Source: Glutinoglossum americanum
Lineage: Eukaryota; Ascomycota; Geoglossomycetes; Geoglossales; Geoglossaceae
Assembly (NCBI GenBank): GCA_020080175.1
Contig: JAGHQL010000007.1
Span: 1-64,000 of the forward strand
DNA length: 64,000 nucleotides
Direction of reading: 5' to 3'
The notes beneath the pieces are model-generated. The model saw only the letters and a list, made by a program, of their open reading frames with translations. It did not search any database and had not been told where the DNA came from. The first letter of the stretch is position 1. Each line of letters starts with the position of its first letter. Made by a program: the position numbers and the translations under genes. Of this stretch, positions 1 to 12,212 are shown one piece after another.

Positions 1-88
1 TCTATCTTTTCTGAGTGGGTGGGTGGGTGGGTTTGGTTTAGGTATGGGTAGGGTTGCGGGGTCTCCCTTCCTGTGATGGATTGTTAAG

Positions 89-1206
89 TTAGAGGGTAGG
101 GAGGGAAGGGGTTTCTGATGGACGCTTGATCCCCACCATTGCCTCCGCTGCGACGTCGGTCACGACGACCCCTGCTTTCCTCAGGCTCTCGATCGTCTTC
201 TCCACGACCTGGCCGTCCACGCCTCTAACCCCCTTCGCGAACCTCACCGTCCCTAGCCACTCCGTCGCATCCTCCTTCGAGTAATCTAGCCGCGTGCTGA
301 TGTACTCCACCGCCTCCTCCCGGTGCCCCTCGAAGTGCTCGATCCCCTTATCTATGCTCTCGAACATCTTCTCGAGCCTGGAATCGCCTATTAGATGCGG
401 CAAGGCCACAATCTTCCAGCTGGACCAGGGGGTGTAGATCTCGCCGACCCGCTTGATGGATCCGTTGTCATAGTACCGCTTACTTGTGAAATGCTCCCAC
501 ATGAAAAAGTCTGCAGTGCTACCGTCGTTGACGGCGTCGCGGAGTTTGGAGAACGTCCCGAGGACGGCGGGTGTAAAGGGCGGTTCGCTGTTTGGCTGGA
601 GCCAAGACTGGGTGTCGGCGAGGACGAAACCCATTACGTACGACCCGCTTCCTATTCTACTAACGCCGATTTTTGTACCTCTGAGGTCGGAGACGGATGT
701 TATATCATTGCGATTCGTGCCTGTGCTGATAGCCCAACCTATTTTGCGGTGAGTAATTTTCGAGGTAAAAGGTAGAATATTCACTATTACGCAGGGAAGC
801 CGATGTCTCATGAATGAACACGATATCTGGTCGGGATATTTGGCCCCTTCTAGGTAAGACTGGTCTTAAGATATGAAAACAAAACTTACATAAAGGTGTC
901 TCAACATATGTCCCGACAATCCGGTAGCGCTCCTTATCATCGACGCCCTCCTTTCCCAGCCCGGCCACCCAACCTTCAGTCAGTCCAATGCCAACGTCAA
1001 TCTCGCCCGCTTTGAGGGCTTGAATCATGTGTCCCGTCCCCGAGGGGAACGGTAGCAGTTCGGCGTTGAGGCCAAAGTACTTATCCGCAAAGTGGAGTGG
1101 AGTAGAGAAGTGTTCTGTTAATGTTGATTAGTGGGGCATACCTGAATAACGCTGCTCGAAGGAGGGTGATACCCGGCACAAACCCAATTCTGAGAGGCGA
1201 CGACAT
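89..1206 (-). CDS. Ca3427-like periplasmic-binding-protein-fold protein
   Basis: Three exons (1206-1173, 1114-890, 738-89) give 302 residues. Both introns (58 and 151 nt) have GT-AG ends. The first was placed because it restores the conserved N-terminal run FVPEHFSTPLHFADKYFGL, and the second because it restores PLCWAISTGTNR. The motifs LPFPSGTGHMIQALKAGEIDVGIGLTE and DLRGTKIGVSRIGSGSYVMG match fungal cytosolic proteins with a type 2 periplasmic-binding fold, the group named after Candida albicans Ca3427. No signal peptide or membrane helix is visible. The family resembles NMT1/THI5-type binding proteins, but its ligand is not known to me, so I give no substrate. The gene runs toward the window start and its 3' end is complete. 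Confidence 0.85.
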
Positions 1207-1685
1207 GGTGACTAGTATTTGTCTGAGTCTGCAGAGATATCGGCAACATGGGTTGGAGGTGGGGTTGGCGTCCCCTGGACACAGTCACGTGGGATATCGG
1301 TCGAAGCAAGGGAACTAATTAAAATGGAAACGCAGTTCATTATGTCTCATCTATCGTAGGAATGAATTTGGAGGGAATCCCCTTCGTATTTGTGGTTGAT
1401 AAGGGGGGCTCTTGGCCACCGGAGAGCCAATCCGCATCAATGCACCTTCTCCGCAAACCCTCTACCCTCTAAATCCTCCGCCTCGACATTTGGACTTGGC
1501 GTCACGCCTTCTGCGAGTTTTTCCTTTGCGTCATCCAATGTTTTATATGCAAGGGCGTTTTTCTTTGGTTCACCTGGCCCCTCAGATTTAAATTGGTAAC
1601 CCCGTACACTATTACGCGTAGTCAGTATTGTGAACCCCTCTTGGATTTTCGTGGTATCGGCACTTGGGAAGCAAGGGGAAGTTTC
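1207..1685. other. Intergenic region between two minus-strand genes
   Basis: About 480 bp lie between the start of the binding-protein-fold gene and the stop of the QTRT2 gene. I see only short unsupported reading frames. The stretch should hold the promoter of the upstream minus-strand gene and the 3' UTR of the next. Confidence 0.6.
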
Positions 1686-3041
1686 TTACCGCGGACCTTG
1701 TCCAGTTTGCTCTGGCAGCTCTTTCTCGTAAATGCGCTCGAAGGCGCTCGTATCAGCATCGAACGTTCCGCGAGCAATGCTGGTTCGGACTGAAGAGAAG
1801 AACTCGTCCATGATTGTAAGATTATGAATTTGCAAAAGCACCCAGCCCAGCATTTCCTTTGCTGAGAGCAAGTGCTGGATATAAGCCCTGTGGTGATTGC
1901 GGCATGAATAGCATTCACAGCCTGTACGTAAAGGTGAAAGGTCTCTTGCATGCGCCGTGTCCCACATGTCTACGCCGAGTGGTCTCAGGGGCGAGTGCTC
2001 GAGAGAAATATCGCTTGGAGGGAATGAGAAGTCAAGAGAGATGCCAGCATCAGTGGCTTCGCTAACAAATGGAATGACAAACATATCAATCCCAAGAGAG
2101 ATCTCACGGAGGACAGCATGTGGATTAGGGGGCTCATCGAGCGAGAGTCGGGGTAGATTTGTTAATCCCTCTGGGAGATCGACTGTGATGGATGAATCGT
2201 ATATTGCAATCCCAGATATGTCTTTAGCCATGCCCTCTCCGAGTTGGTCCAGATAGTATGATTGCGATCCCCGTTCAATCGGAAGGATTGGAGCAAAAAC
2301 AGCCGTATGAAATAGCTTTTGGCCTTCGACGGGTGCTCTGGTGACCTCTTGTTCATCACTATCCTCTTCTAGATCATTTGAAAGTTCATCAACCATTGCT
2401 TGAGTCCACATGCCCGTTCTATCCCCCATTTTTTCAACTCTTTTTCTGCCAGTTTCCTTGCCATTTGCTACATCGGCCATACCAACAACAATATCTGGCA
2501 TTAGAAGTTTGGTAGCCTCAACGTAATCATCTAATTCTAGTTTTCGAAACCCCACGGATGTCAGGATCGATATCGACTGATCCGTGTTTGCAGCTGGGCA
2601 AGAAACTGGGGGAACGCGGCGGGGTGCGAGTAATAGAACTGTATCATTTGGGAGAGCAACGAACTTTCGAAGCGGGGAGTTGTCAGAAGATGGGCTGCTA
2701 GGCTGGGGTAAGTTATAAACCGGAGGAGTGTCGCGTGGGGCTTTTTCTATGACTTGCAAGGCCGATTCAGAGAACATATATCAGTCGAAGAGTTCCACAG
2801 AGAGATCTCTTACAGTCCTATCATAAAAGGGAGCCTCACAGTCTTCTAAAGCGAGATATACACCTTTGACATTGGTATTATCCCTGAGCGTATCCTGTGA
2901 TATATGTGGTACTGCGCCTCTAGACGTTAAAGCAATAAAGTGTGGTGTTTCAATTGGTTTACGTCTTGGGATTATCAACGTCCCAAGACGGGGGCCGATG
3001 GCGTTGGGTCCGGCTGATTTGAGAATATTGAATGAGAGCAT
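1686..3041 (-). CDS. QTRT2: Queuine tRNA-ribosyltransferase accessory subunit 2
   Basis: Two exons (3041-2840 and 2752-1686) encode 422 residues. The 87-nt intron starts GTGAGG and ends GCAAG. It was chosen because it joins VYLALED to FIEKAPRDTPPVYN in frame and removes an in-frame TGA. Near the C-terminus the zinc ligands are visible as Cys346, Cys348, Cys351 and, 25 residues later, His377 (CECYSC...QIHN), the signature of the TGT family. In eukaryotes the QTRT1-QTRT2 heterodimer swaps guanine-34 for queuine in GUN-anticodon tRNAs. QTRT2 is the non-catalytic partner and sits at the mitochondrial surface in animals. An acidic run (LEEDSDEQE) near residues 140-160 looks like a fungal insertion. 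The gene is divergent from thymidylate kinase across about 180 bp. Confidence 0.9.
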
Positions 3042-3222
3042 TTCGTCTGGTAGTTGAAGTAGTCGGCAGCGGTATATCCATACCCCCTCTTTCAGCTACT
3101 TTGTTTGGGTGAATAAGTGGCCAAATTTGTTGTTGATGGTCAGCAGCAGTTAAAGCGGCGTCGGGCTCGCACACATTCTGCATTTCCACTTGGATCAACC
3201 ACATTAATAAATCAGTCTTGAA
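3042..3222. promoter_or_regulatory. Shared promoter region of QTRT2 and thymidylate kinase
   Basis: Only about 180 bp separate the two divergent start codons, so both promoters must overlap here. I did not identify a specific factor site. Confidence 0.45.
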
Positions 3223-4068
3223 ATGTCTTCAGATGTTCCCCAAAGCGTTCGTGGTACCCTTATTGTTGTTGAAGGTCTTGACAAAGCTGGTAAATCAACT
3301 CAATGCGCACGGCTTGTAGAGAACCTTCAGAAGAGGGGCCGAAAAGTCCATCATTTACGATTCCCTGGTATTTTCTCTTGTTCCCTTTACTGCTCTGTGG
3401 AGGAGGTCAATTTATAACTCCATCTCGTTCTATAATAACTAATAGGTCTCCAAAATAGACAGGACTACGCCAATTGGTAAAATGATTAATAGCTACCTCA
3501 AGGGTGAATCCCAGCTTGATGATCATGCAATTCACCTCCTCTTCTCTGCAAATCGGTGGGAAGTAGCGTGTGTATTTCTCTTTTTTTTTTAGACCTAGGA
3601 TAACTTGCTAACTCGCGTGAAAGTTCCAACGTTAGATCAGCCATCAATGCTGGTATAGACGTCGTGATTGACCGCTACTATTATAGCGGGGTCGTTTATT
3701 CCGCCGCTAAAGATATACCTAACCTAACGGTTGAATGGGCCAGCTGGCCGGAAATCGGATTACCTCGTTGTGATATCTGTTTATTCCTCAGTATTAGCAC
3801 AGAAGAGGCAGGGAAAAGAGGAGGCTATGGGTCGGAAAAGTATGAACTAAGGGAGATGCAGGACCGTGTCAGGACATTATTTGGAGAACTTGTGAACAAC
3901 AACCAAGAGGATTTCGTGGTTATTGACGCAGGGAAGACAGCTGAGGAGGTTGAGAACTGCATTCTAGAGGGAGTCAGTGCATGTCTGCAGAGAGTCTCAG
4001 ATGGTGCTACGCTTCGGGAGGTCACACTGGAGCAATTTCAAGGAGCTTCGCCGATTTCTCCAAATTGA
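3223..4068 (+). CDS. CDC8: Thymidylate kinase (dTMP kinase)
   Basis: Three exons (3223-3367, 3459-3567, 3624-4068) give 232 residues. The P-loop is GLDKAGKST near residue 20. The first intron joins RFP to [14 protein letters not shown], the dTMP-binding motif. The second joins FSANRWEVA to [29 protein letters not shown], matching the spacing of yeast Cdc8 between NRWE and DRY. The enzyme phosphorylates dTMP to dTDP in cytosol or nucleus and is essential for dTTP supply. The C-terminus is somewhat longer than in yeast (about 216 residues), with a short tail after the last helix. It shares a compact divergent promoter with QTRT2. Confidence 0.93.
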
Positions 4069-4769
4069 AAGCTGGCTGGCTTTTGTGGGGTGCAACCATC
4101 CAAACTTGTTGCGAAGCTCGGAGAAGGAAGCTGAGTGAACTCAACGAGCGAACCAACCACCAATGGGGGACATATCTGGATTGAACGTTGACTGCCCACT
4201 AATGCCTCATAAGTAGGGGCAATTGTGCCTTCATACATATAAACAAAGCAAGCCTCTGAGAAAGGAACCTGCTTACTGTAAGTCCTTACTCTGTCGCTTT
4301 TGTTGAAAATTGCTACCTCAAGACGCATTGATACCATCTATTTTCGCGCTTCGGCCAGATTATTCAAAGCTAATCTTCGGAGTCGGGGTCTGAAATGTCC
4401 ATTCAACGGGAAGCTGGAGGAGAGAGTTCTGATCATAAATTAGAGTACGATACGGCGCCATGTAGAGTAGGAAAACTAGAAAATCATGGGCAAATATCCC
4501 TATGGTGTAGGAGAGATTTGAACGTGAACAATGAACGTGGTGCCATTATTTCTCTTTTGGAATAGTCTAGTGGGTATAGTATCTCTATCAAAGCGAGTCG
4601 TCTACTCTATTTCTCCGCGTCGATCTGTGTAATGCGACACCACGTTTTCTATCAATTGCTTTGCCCACTATTCAACCACTGGTGGTATTGCTCTCCAGTC
4701 CCTCTACCACTAGTAGGGTCTGCTGACAGGGACTGCATCGCTTCGTCGACTTCTAATCTCCAGATTCAA
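4069..4769. other. Convergent intergenic region
   Basis: About 700 bp separate the stops of thymidylate kinase (plus) and the AIG2-like gene (minus). An A-box-like motif (TAGTCTAGTGGG) at about 4565 has no matching B-box or cloverleaf, so no tRNA is called. Nothing else is supported. Confidence 0.5.
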
Positions 4770-5398
4770 TCAAACACGTATCCCCCAAACCCATTCATAC
4801 ACACAACACATACCTCTATATTCTTCATTTGATCCAGCCCACCAGGCCATCTTCTCTCTCACAAATTCTCCGAAATCCCACTCGCCGGGTTCTAATTCGT
4901 CTTCTCCGGATGTCCACACATAGGTTTCCGTCTCAACTTCATCACCCTCTACACTTCCCTTTCCGGAGTCGTCACCCACTTTCGCCAGCACTCTCACCTT
5001 GACCTTCTTCCGAGTATAGTCGCTACCCTCGAAGATATCTAGCCGGTGTATATCGCCCTCCGTAAGGCCAGTCACGAAGGTGCCACGGACAGTGCTGTTA
5101 GTCTGAGGGATGATGGCTGGGTAATCACAACCTTGGACTTGGTGTCTGCAAAACCCATGAAGAATCGCTGGCTTGATCGTTAATAGTTGAGATTGCCAAG
5201 GTTGTGGGTTTGGATTGCCATAGCAGACTCGGTGGAGAACTTTAGGGGCCATCTGGGCGGAAGAGTCAGCGGCTGCTTTCCTCGATTCTGTGGGAGAATT
5301 TACTAAGGTCCCTAGGGCTAATATTAGCGGGTACTGAAGAGAATGAAGAATAATTGATTTTGGAGATTACCATAAAAGAAAGCGCTATAATCGCCCAT
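4770..5398 (-). CDS. AIG2-like gamma-glutamylcyclotransferase family protein
   Basis: Two exons (5398-5371 and 5311-4770) encode 189 residues. The first exon is tiny and contributes MGDYSAFFYG. Joining it to TLVNSPTESR rebuilds the family's substrate-loop signature FYGTL. Further motifs are RHQVQGCDYPAIIPQ, VRGTFVTGLTEGDIHRLDIFEGSDYTRKKVKV (core of the AIG2 fold, with the Glu of FEGSDY as probable catalytic residue) and YVWTSGEDELEPGEWDFGEFVREK. Members cyclise gamma-glutamyl amines or peptides, but the substrate cannot be read here. The 59-nt intron immediately after the FFYG codons makes the start easy to miss. The gene is divergent from CYK3. Confidence 0.88.
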
Positions 5399-5758
5399 CG
5401 CATTTAGTAGTGGTCGTGTGTAGAGATCACTGGTAAGAGGCTGGGATCCAGGAATTCAATGGGTAGCCTTATCGATAAAGGTTAGCTTTCCCGGAATTTG
5501 CCGTATGCGGCTCTACATTATTTTCCGCAAGGGTTGTTGTCAACAAACAAGCGGACTCAGACCAATCACATCCACGTTGTCACAAATGCCCACCCAGCAA
5601 CGTCACTCTCAGGCATCCAACACCCCGACAATCCTTCGTTAGATCTTGTGAAGTTGAATTAGACTTAAGGGAGCGAAACCGCTTTATGAACCGCTATTCA
5701 TCTAAGCAGATTGCACAATCTACAGTATTCTGAGGCGGAGTACGGTACTGTTTTCAAA

Positions 5759-8700
5759 ATGGTGCCGGCGCCATCGGCTCTGCCGACACGTTTTCCGTGC
5801 TGGTGCAGGGCAATATACTCGTGGGGAGGAGAGGTACGGCTTCCTACGCCTCTTTTCAGTCTCTACCAAGATTACAAAGATATGGGGTTGTCACTAACAC
5901 GCAAACCTGTTAAAGACGAAACGTGATCTTGGATTTGTTGAAGGCGACCTGATTGAGTGTCTTAATGCGGGCGATGGCTCTTGGTGGATGGGGCGATTGA
6001 GGCGAGACAAACGAGTGGCCGGGCTCTTTCCCTCGAACTTCGTGCAGGTCCTGGATGACAATTTCCATCCAGCAAGCAGAGCTACCAGCCCAATGCCTCC
6101 TACGAATGGGAGCATCTCTAGAGCAGCTAGCCCGAATCTAATGGCTGGAGCACTTCACCAAAACACGCCAAAGACGAGTCCAAGCAAATCGTACAGAAAG
6201 CCGTTCCAGGCATATGCACGAGCAGGATCTCCAAATCCTGCCGCACTCGCACGTGAAATCGAAGAGAGGATGAAGAGGTCATCACCAAGTATCACAAGCT
6301 ATACTCGGAAAACCCCACCATCCTCTTCGACTCCAGAGGAAACCAGCCATGTTAACTCCCGCGCTCCATCTCCCGCACCTTCTATGAGCTACCTACCATA
6401 CTCTAGGGGACCATCGCCTATTCCCCACCGATATCTCGAATCCTCACCTCCTCCCCCAGCACCTCCCCCGCATAGAGTGGCATACGGTTCTGCCCGCGCG
6501 GTGTCTCCCGCGCCCCCTTCCCACAGCCACTATCCAAGTGGCCCCGACACACCAAGACAAAGCAACCCGGCTCCTAGGTCGTCTGCTATGCTGGGTAACA
6601 CACCATCCCCCCTAAGGAGCGCCATGGAGGATGTCATGTCATCCCTGCAGGACATGACTATGGGCCGAGAGTCCACAGTCCCGGAGCGGTCAAGTTCGCC
6701 TATTAACCCGTGGTCTCCGGAAGCCCTTGAGCAGCGGCCTACTACGAATTCACAGTCGCATCACGAACGGCCACTCACGTCACTCGGGATTGGAGGCTGG
6801 GAAGGAGAACAACGCTATGAACATGAAGATCCTTATGGATCTTCTAAATACTCCGATGATCCTCCGCAGTTAAGTAACTACGTACAGCGTATGGAAAGTC
6901 GATTACGCTCGAATCAGCAGAGTAACCCACGACCACACGATGAGCTCTTCCTTCCTGGCGAAAGCGGAAATGAGGATATGGGTCCTCCACCTGTTCCACC
7001 AAAAAATAATCCTTATGAGAGACCTCGGTCGGCGCTTAGCAGGCTTAGGCCTGGTGGAGGTAGCAAAGATTCTGATACGTGCCTGAGAAACCGAAAATCC
7101 GCTTATGATCTTGGAAAAGATATGCTAGGTCGAACGTTCACCACAAAGTCGACTGTTACAAGTGCTTCCTCCGCAGTGCAAAGTACGACAACAAATGGAA
7201 GCGTGAGCACGCAAATGACAAGTCAAAGTGTAATGAGCGATTTCTCCGCCGGCGGCATTAGTGCTACCAGCGCTGGGAGTCTAGCGAGGAGACGTGGAGC
7301 TCATGGAGAAAGGCCAGTAAGTGTAATGGAGATGGGTAGGAGCAGTTATGTGAACGCCAATGCGAGTTTCATGGATGGTCGACCGGAGACCCCTTTCACT
7401 GGGGTAACTTACCACTCTAGCCATAATTCTGGCCCCGGGATTGAGCCACAACATCACTGGACAGGAAGTGCAGCCAGCGAGTCCGGAGGACCGTTAGGAG
7501 GCTTAACTGCGCCAAGGCCAAAGAAGAGCGGGTTCTTCAAGAAGATCATTGAGTCCGCAAAAACTGGGGCGGCGAGCGCAAGGAGCACTATCGCTTCTGG
7601 TCAAGTCACTCCAGTTCGGACTCCAGTGAAGAGTATGATGCCAGCAGGAACGACGGCAATTGCTGGGGGAAATGCAGCAAGAGACATGGGACTCAGCGGA
7701 TGCGTAGACTGGGTACAGGTTCGAAGAGATGTCAATAGGTCTAATAGCCTAAGTCGGATCGAAAAAATCGAACGGCGAGAGAGGCGCCAGATGATGGACG
7801 AAAACCCAGTTTTGCACCCTGTGGATGTGCTATACGAAACTGCAGAAGGAGATGAAGGACTTGACGGTTTGCCTGTTGCTGAGCCGATGAGTTTCTCAAC
7901 CACTAACCTCGGTTTGGTGGATAAAGCTGCAAGATTTATTAACAACCTGCCGCCGATGACAAATCCAACCACTCTGGCCCAGGGGCACGTGTGTAGACCG
8001 TACCGTAGCGATGTACAGCGCCTGAGAGCGATCTTCACATGGGTCAGCGAAAAAGTGGCCTGGGAGGAAGACTTCGAAGGACAGGTTGATTCGAGAAGAG
8101 TCATTCAGACAAAGAGAGGCTGCGCAGAAGAGGTTGCGATCTTGGTCATGGAGATGTGCGCTGCGGTTGGCATACACGCAGAAGTCGTCAGAGGGTATCT
8201 CAAAGCACCCGGGGAGCTTGTCGAAAACCATGGCACACTGAAGCCAAACCACTGGTGGAATGCGGTGATTGTGGATGGTGAGTGGCGGATAATGGATTGT
8301 TCACTGGCGAGCCCGACGAACCCCCGAAGGGGACAATACTCGAGTGCAGGATCACAGGTGGCAGAGACTTGGTGGTTCCTCACCCGACCTTTAGAGGTGT
8401 GTTATACGCACATACCAACGTTGCCGGAGCAGCAGCATATCTGCCCGCCTTTGCCACATTGGATTCTGCTAGCTTTACCTTGTGCATGTCCTCCATTTTT
8501 CAAAAACGGCTTGCAAATGTTCGAATATGATACCAGCCTTCTGCAGCTGGAGGGCCTGGAGATGGCTCAGATCGACTTTGTGGTGCCTCCTGACGTAGAG
8601 TGTGTAGCGGAAGTGGAGACAAGGTCATTTGCGAGAGATGCAGATGGCGATTACTTTGAGAGCGGGGAATTAGTAAAGAAACGTGCGCTGGCACAAGCAG

Positions 8701-9413
8701 AGTGGATTGGCGGCCAGAAGGTGTATAGGGTGAAGGCTCTTTTGCCAGGAGATGAGGGACAGGGGATACTGAAGATATATGCGGGGAAGCGGGGGTTAAT
8801 GGTGAGCTTGCCCGCCGAACGACTTCCCATATACAGATTATCAACTAACGCGATACAGCATTCGATAAAGGATGTTCCTCACCCTTTAGCCTTCGCTGTT
8901 TCCATACTCCATACTGGTGATAATCCACCGTATGAATTCCTAGTCCGCCATCCCACCCCGCATGCCCAGCGTCACGACCTATACGTCGCCCAGCCTCAGT
9001 GTGCCCGGTTAGCCGTGAACAACACCTTCGTGTTCGTTGTCCGCCAGCATCCCTCCTCGCTCTCCAACTACTCTCCAAACCCTGGCTCAGCCTCCCCAGC
9101 GCCCTTCGTACGCCCTAGCTCCGCCATGTCAATGACAAGCTCATCTGCTGGAGGAAGCAATTATTCACAGGGATCCTCAGCGCAAAAGAAACCAGCTAAA
9201 TTGGCTATCCAAGCGCCTTCGGGGAAAATATTGCGGCTGATGAGGAAGAATGACAATACTATCTCGACAAGCGGGTTGGGAGCTAGTGACGTGGGCGACG
9301 GAAGTGTTTGGGAGACTATCATCAAGGTCGGGGAGCGAGGACTATGGAGAGGCTTGGTGCTAGCTGATAGGACTGCTAGATGGTGCGTCTTCGCAGAGTG
9401 GAACTGCGTATAA
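5759..9413 (+). CDS. CYK3: Cyk3-like cytokinesis protein (SH3 plus transglutaminase-like domain)
   Basis: Two exons (5759-5833 and 5916-9413) encode 1190 residues. The intron falls inside an N-terminal SH3 domain, joining CRAIYSWGGE to TKRDLGFVEGDLIECLNAGDGSWWMGRLRR...GLFPSNFVQVL. A long Ser/Pro-rich disordered stretch follows, with repeated RxxSPxP motifs and proline runs that could bind SH3 partners. The transglutaminase-like fold spans roughly residues 700-830 with a visible triad of Cys761 (GCAEE), His804 (NHWWNAV) and Asp819 (MDCSLASP). Conserved C-terminal blocks include LLPEQQHICPP-like and PPDVECVAEVE. In yeasts Cyk3 acts at the division site to promote primary septum formation. It sits head to head with the AIG2-like gene. 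Confidence 0.9.
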
Positions 9414-10014
9414 AAGTTCTTATGTCTTATTCTAACTTTCATCTCTCTTCCTACTGGGGCGCAAAAATAATCGCATTCTACGAGGCGGGTAGTGCTGTGG
9501 TGCACGTCGGCTAGAACCCATATTTCTCAATATCTCTGGGCTAGAGAACTCGGTAATGGCATGAGTAAAGCATCTTTGGAGGACGTTTTAGGCGCTGGTA
9601 ACTGCCATGTATAGATAGTATGCCTAGGTTAGGAGGAACATTATGACATATTTGCTATTGACACACATTGCGCGCGATGGTAATAATTCCGAGTGAAGAA
9701 ACCCACTAGAGGGCGGCATAAAAGAAGCACTGTTGAAAGGGCGCTGCTTAGAAGTTGTCGGTTCTACTATTTTTATGACTTCCTTCTATCAAAGAACTAC
9801 ACCATCCCAGCAGATCCCCGAGATGACGTTTACGGAAGAGAGGAGTGTTATGTTTTCTCGCTATTACTTCGTGTTTTGACGGACTCTCTTTGATGCTGCA
9901 CTCATATAGCCCTTCACTCTTCTACTTCACTACGCCTCTTAGCCTGCCTAATACACTCCTTCGCCGCCGGACTGACTTCCCCGCCATAGCACAACTTGAG
10001 CGCTAACTTCTATC
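9414..10014. other. Intergenic region
   Basis: About 600 bp between CYK3 and the F-box-like gene, both on the plus strand. Reading frames here are short and have no recognisable content. The stretch presumably holds the 3' UTR of one gene and the promoter of the next. Confidence 0.5.
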
Positions 10015-12212
10015 ATGGCCACATCCTTAGATCGGCTCCCGGTGGAGATTATCCAAGCGATAGTTGTTGAATTGAAGGTAAACCCGCTCGGAATAGGCTC
10101 GGCTTATCCGCAGTTACTGACTCGGGTCCTTTCGTTCGAATAGGCCCTGGACAGGAAGTCACTCCAGGCACTCACCGGCACCAACCGTGTTCTTCAGGAT
10201 ATTGCCCTGCCTTACCTCTTCGGCGATGTCACCCTACATCTCAAAGGCCGCACGACCTCAAGTGCCTACAGAGCCGCATCTCTTCGCATTCACGATTTGA
10301 TAAACTGGAACAAGAGCAGGTTGCGGCGAGGCTGTCTATCCTATGTCAGGCATCTCCGCGTCTGGGGTTTTACCTCAGTCATGAGCCGGAATGATGACTA
10401 CTACCGGGATTGGTATGACGACGTTGATGAGTTCGAAACGAAGTTCGCTGCAGGCATGGTCCAGCTTGTTAAACTACTCAACAGACTGGTGTCATTCAGG
10501 TAGGCCTGGGACAGCATCAAGCCTTTTTCTAGTCCTTTGCTGATATTCTTGCAGGTGGTGTACGGTCACGTATCTTCCCACAAAAGTTATCAAGGCCCTA
10601 GCAACCATAAATACTCTTAAGCACTTCCACGCAGAGTGTGACCCACAAATCGCTGGGTGCGCGAGTGGCTTTACCGATTTCTCTGGTAGTGTCATCGAGC
10701 AAGAATTTGGAGATGGGTTTTATATGAACATAGTCGGCTTCGATCCCCTGGAACTGCAGGTGCACGGCGGCCTGGAGTCGCTTCACTGTATGTCCATTTG
10801 TGATGAAATACAGCTGGATCGGTGGGGTCTCGTCGCCGGCATGAATAAGAGACTGAAGAGTCTATGGGTTCAGCTTAGTGGTAATTACTCATGTCATAAA
10901 CCCCCTGGGGACGAAAACCTTGAATACAAAAGCGACCTCTTCTTCGCTGCGCTCAGGAAATGCCCTCCGGCGGCGGGTGATACTTCACAGCTCAAGAAGC
11001 TCGCGGAACTGCGGCTAGCAGGCATTGGTGCTCAAGATACAAGTGCGATTTATTTTATGGTCCGGGGTATCGATATCTCCCAACTAGAAATTTTGCAGCT
11101 ATACTTCTGTAGACTTTTCGGATACCATCTGAACAAGGTGCTACGGCCGCGAGAACAAACGAATCCGGAGCATCCACAGGGTGGCCTTCCCCAGGGGGTT
11201 AGGCAAATCAAGCAGTCACAAGATAGCCCTTCCCACAGCGTTAGGCAAATCAATGCTAGTTTTCGAAACCTCAAAGAGCTTAGCGTCCGCGAAGATTGCG
11301 ACATGAACTACATGGATGAGCTCCTACGTACTATATCAAGGACACAGTTGACAGCCTTAGAAAACGGCGTAGGCTGCCGATTACAGGTTTTGAATATATC
11401 CTCATGGTACATCAGAGGAGGGTGGATTGAGAACCTCAGTGAGCCAGATGAAGGAACCCCTGCCCTTCCAATTGAAGGTCTTCGTTCTCTAGGTGGCAGA
11501 GGGGGCCTTCGGGAGCTAACGGTAGATGTGAGAGAGAGGGGACCGTATCCAGGATTATCGACGTTCGGGAACGAACTCTCGTCATTCTTTGAATCATGCT
11601 GTGATCTAGAACGGCTTGCTCTACCCGTGAACTACGAGAATGGAGGCTGGGTAAGAGTCGCTCTCACCCACCGTATTTGCTTAATGCTAACAGAACTCGT
11701 ATCAGCAACACTTCCTAGATTCGGTAGCCACTCTCCGAAAACTACGCGAGCTGAATATCCTTAACTGCCGACTAGAACCCAAGTTTAACGGTCTGGATCA
11801 CCAGTCCTTTAAAAAGGCAGCCTTGGAGGACTTTTGCAAAATCATTCAGGCGTTCCACGCCGAGGCACCGGATTCTGACGAGTTTGCTCCGATGCCCATC
11901 AAGTATCTTGGTATGCGTGCGGTGTGGAGGTCCGGGCCTCACCGTGATTACGTTTTCCTGCAAGTTGCCGACCAGCGTCAGATATCGCCGCTAGGAAGGG
12001 TCGCCGCAAGAAACCAAGGGTGGAAAGTTGGGATCCATACGGCAGATGGTGACTATTATATAAGGGTCATCGAGAAGGAACAAATCCCCGATAACCCGGA
12101 GATGAGACACTTCTTTGCGCTTGGTAATGCTGGTTTCGGGCACGACGAGGCGGTCCCTTACTGGGTTAATAGGCTCCACCATGATGATTGGGACAGCTGT
12201 CCAAGTTGGTAG
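10015..12212 (+). CDS. F-box/LRR-like protein
   Basis: Four exons (10015-10077, 10144-10499, 10555-11650, 11706-12212) encode 673 residues. The N-terminus MATSLDRLPVEIIQAIVVELK...ALDRKSLQALTGTNRVLQDIALPYLFGDVTL reads as a fungal F-box, with the LPxEI start and the second helix after the first intron. The rest is an irregular leucine-rich series (LKSLWVQL, LRKLRELNILNC, LERLALPV) with an imperfect internal duplication PQGVRQIKQS/HSVRQINAS near 11190-11260. F-box proteins usually bring substrates to SCF ubiquitin ligases, and the target is unknown. The last intron was placed by the frame change between NGGW and QHFLDSVATLRKLREL. The F-box call is moderate, while the gene itself is well supported. 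Confidence 0.75.

Noticed and set aside
4560-4650. Possible tRNA gene: A-box match TAGTCTAGTGGG
   Set aside because: No proper B-box (GGTTCGAnnCC) at the expected distance and no cloverleaf pairing. It could be chance or a decayed fragment.
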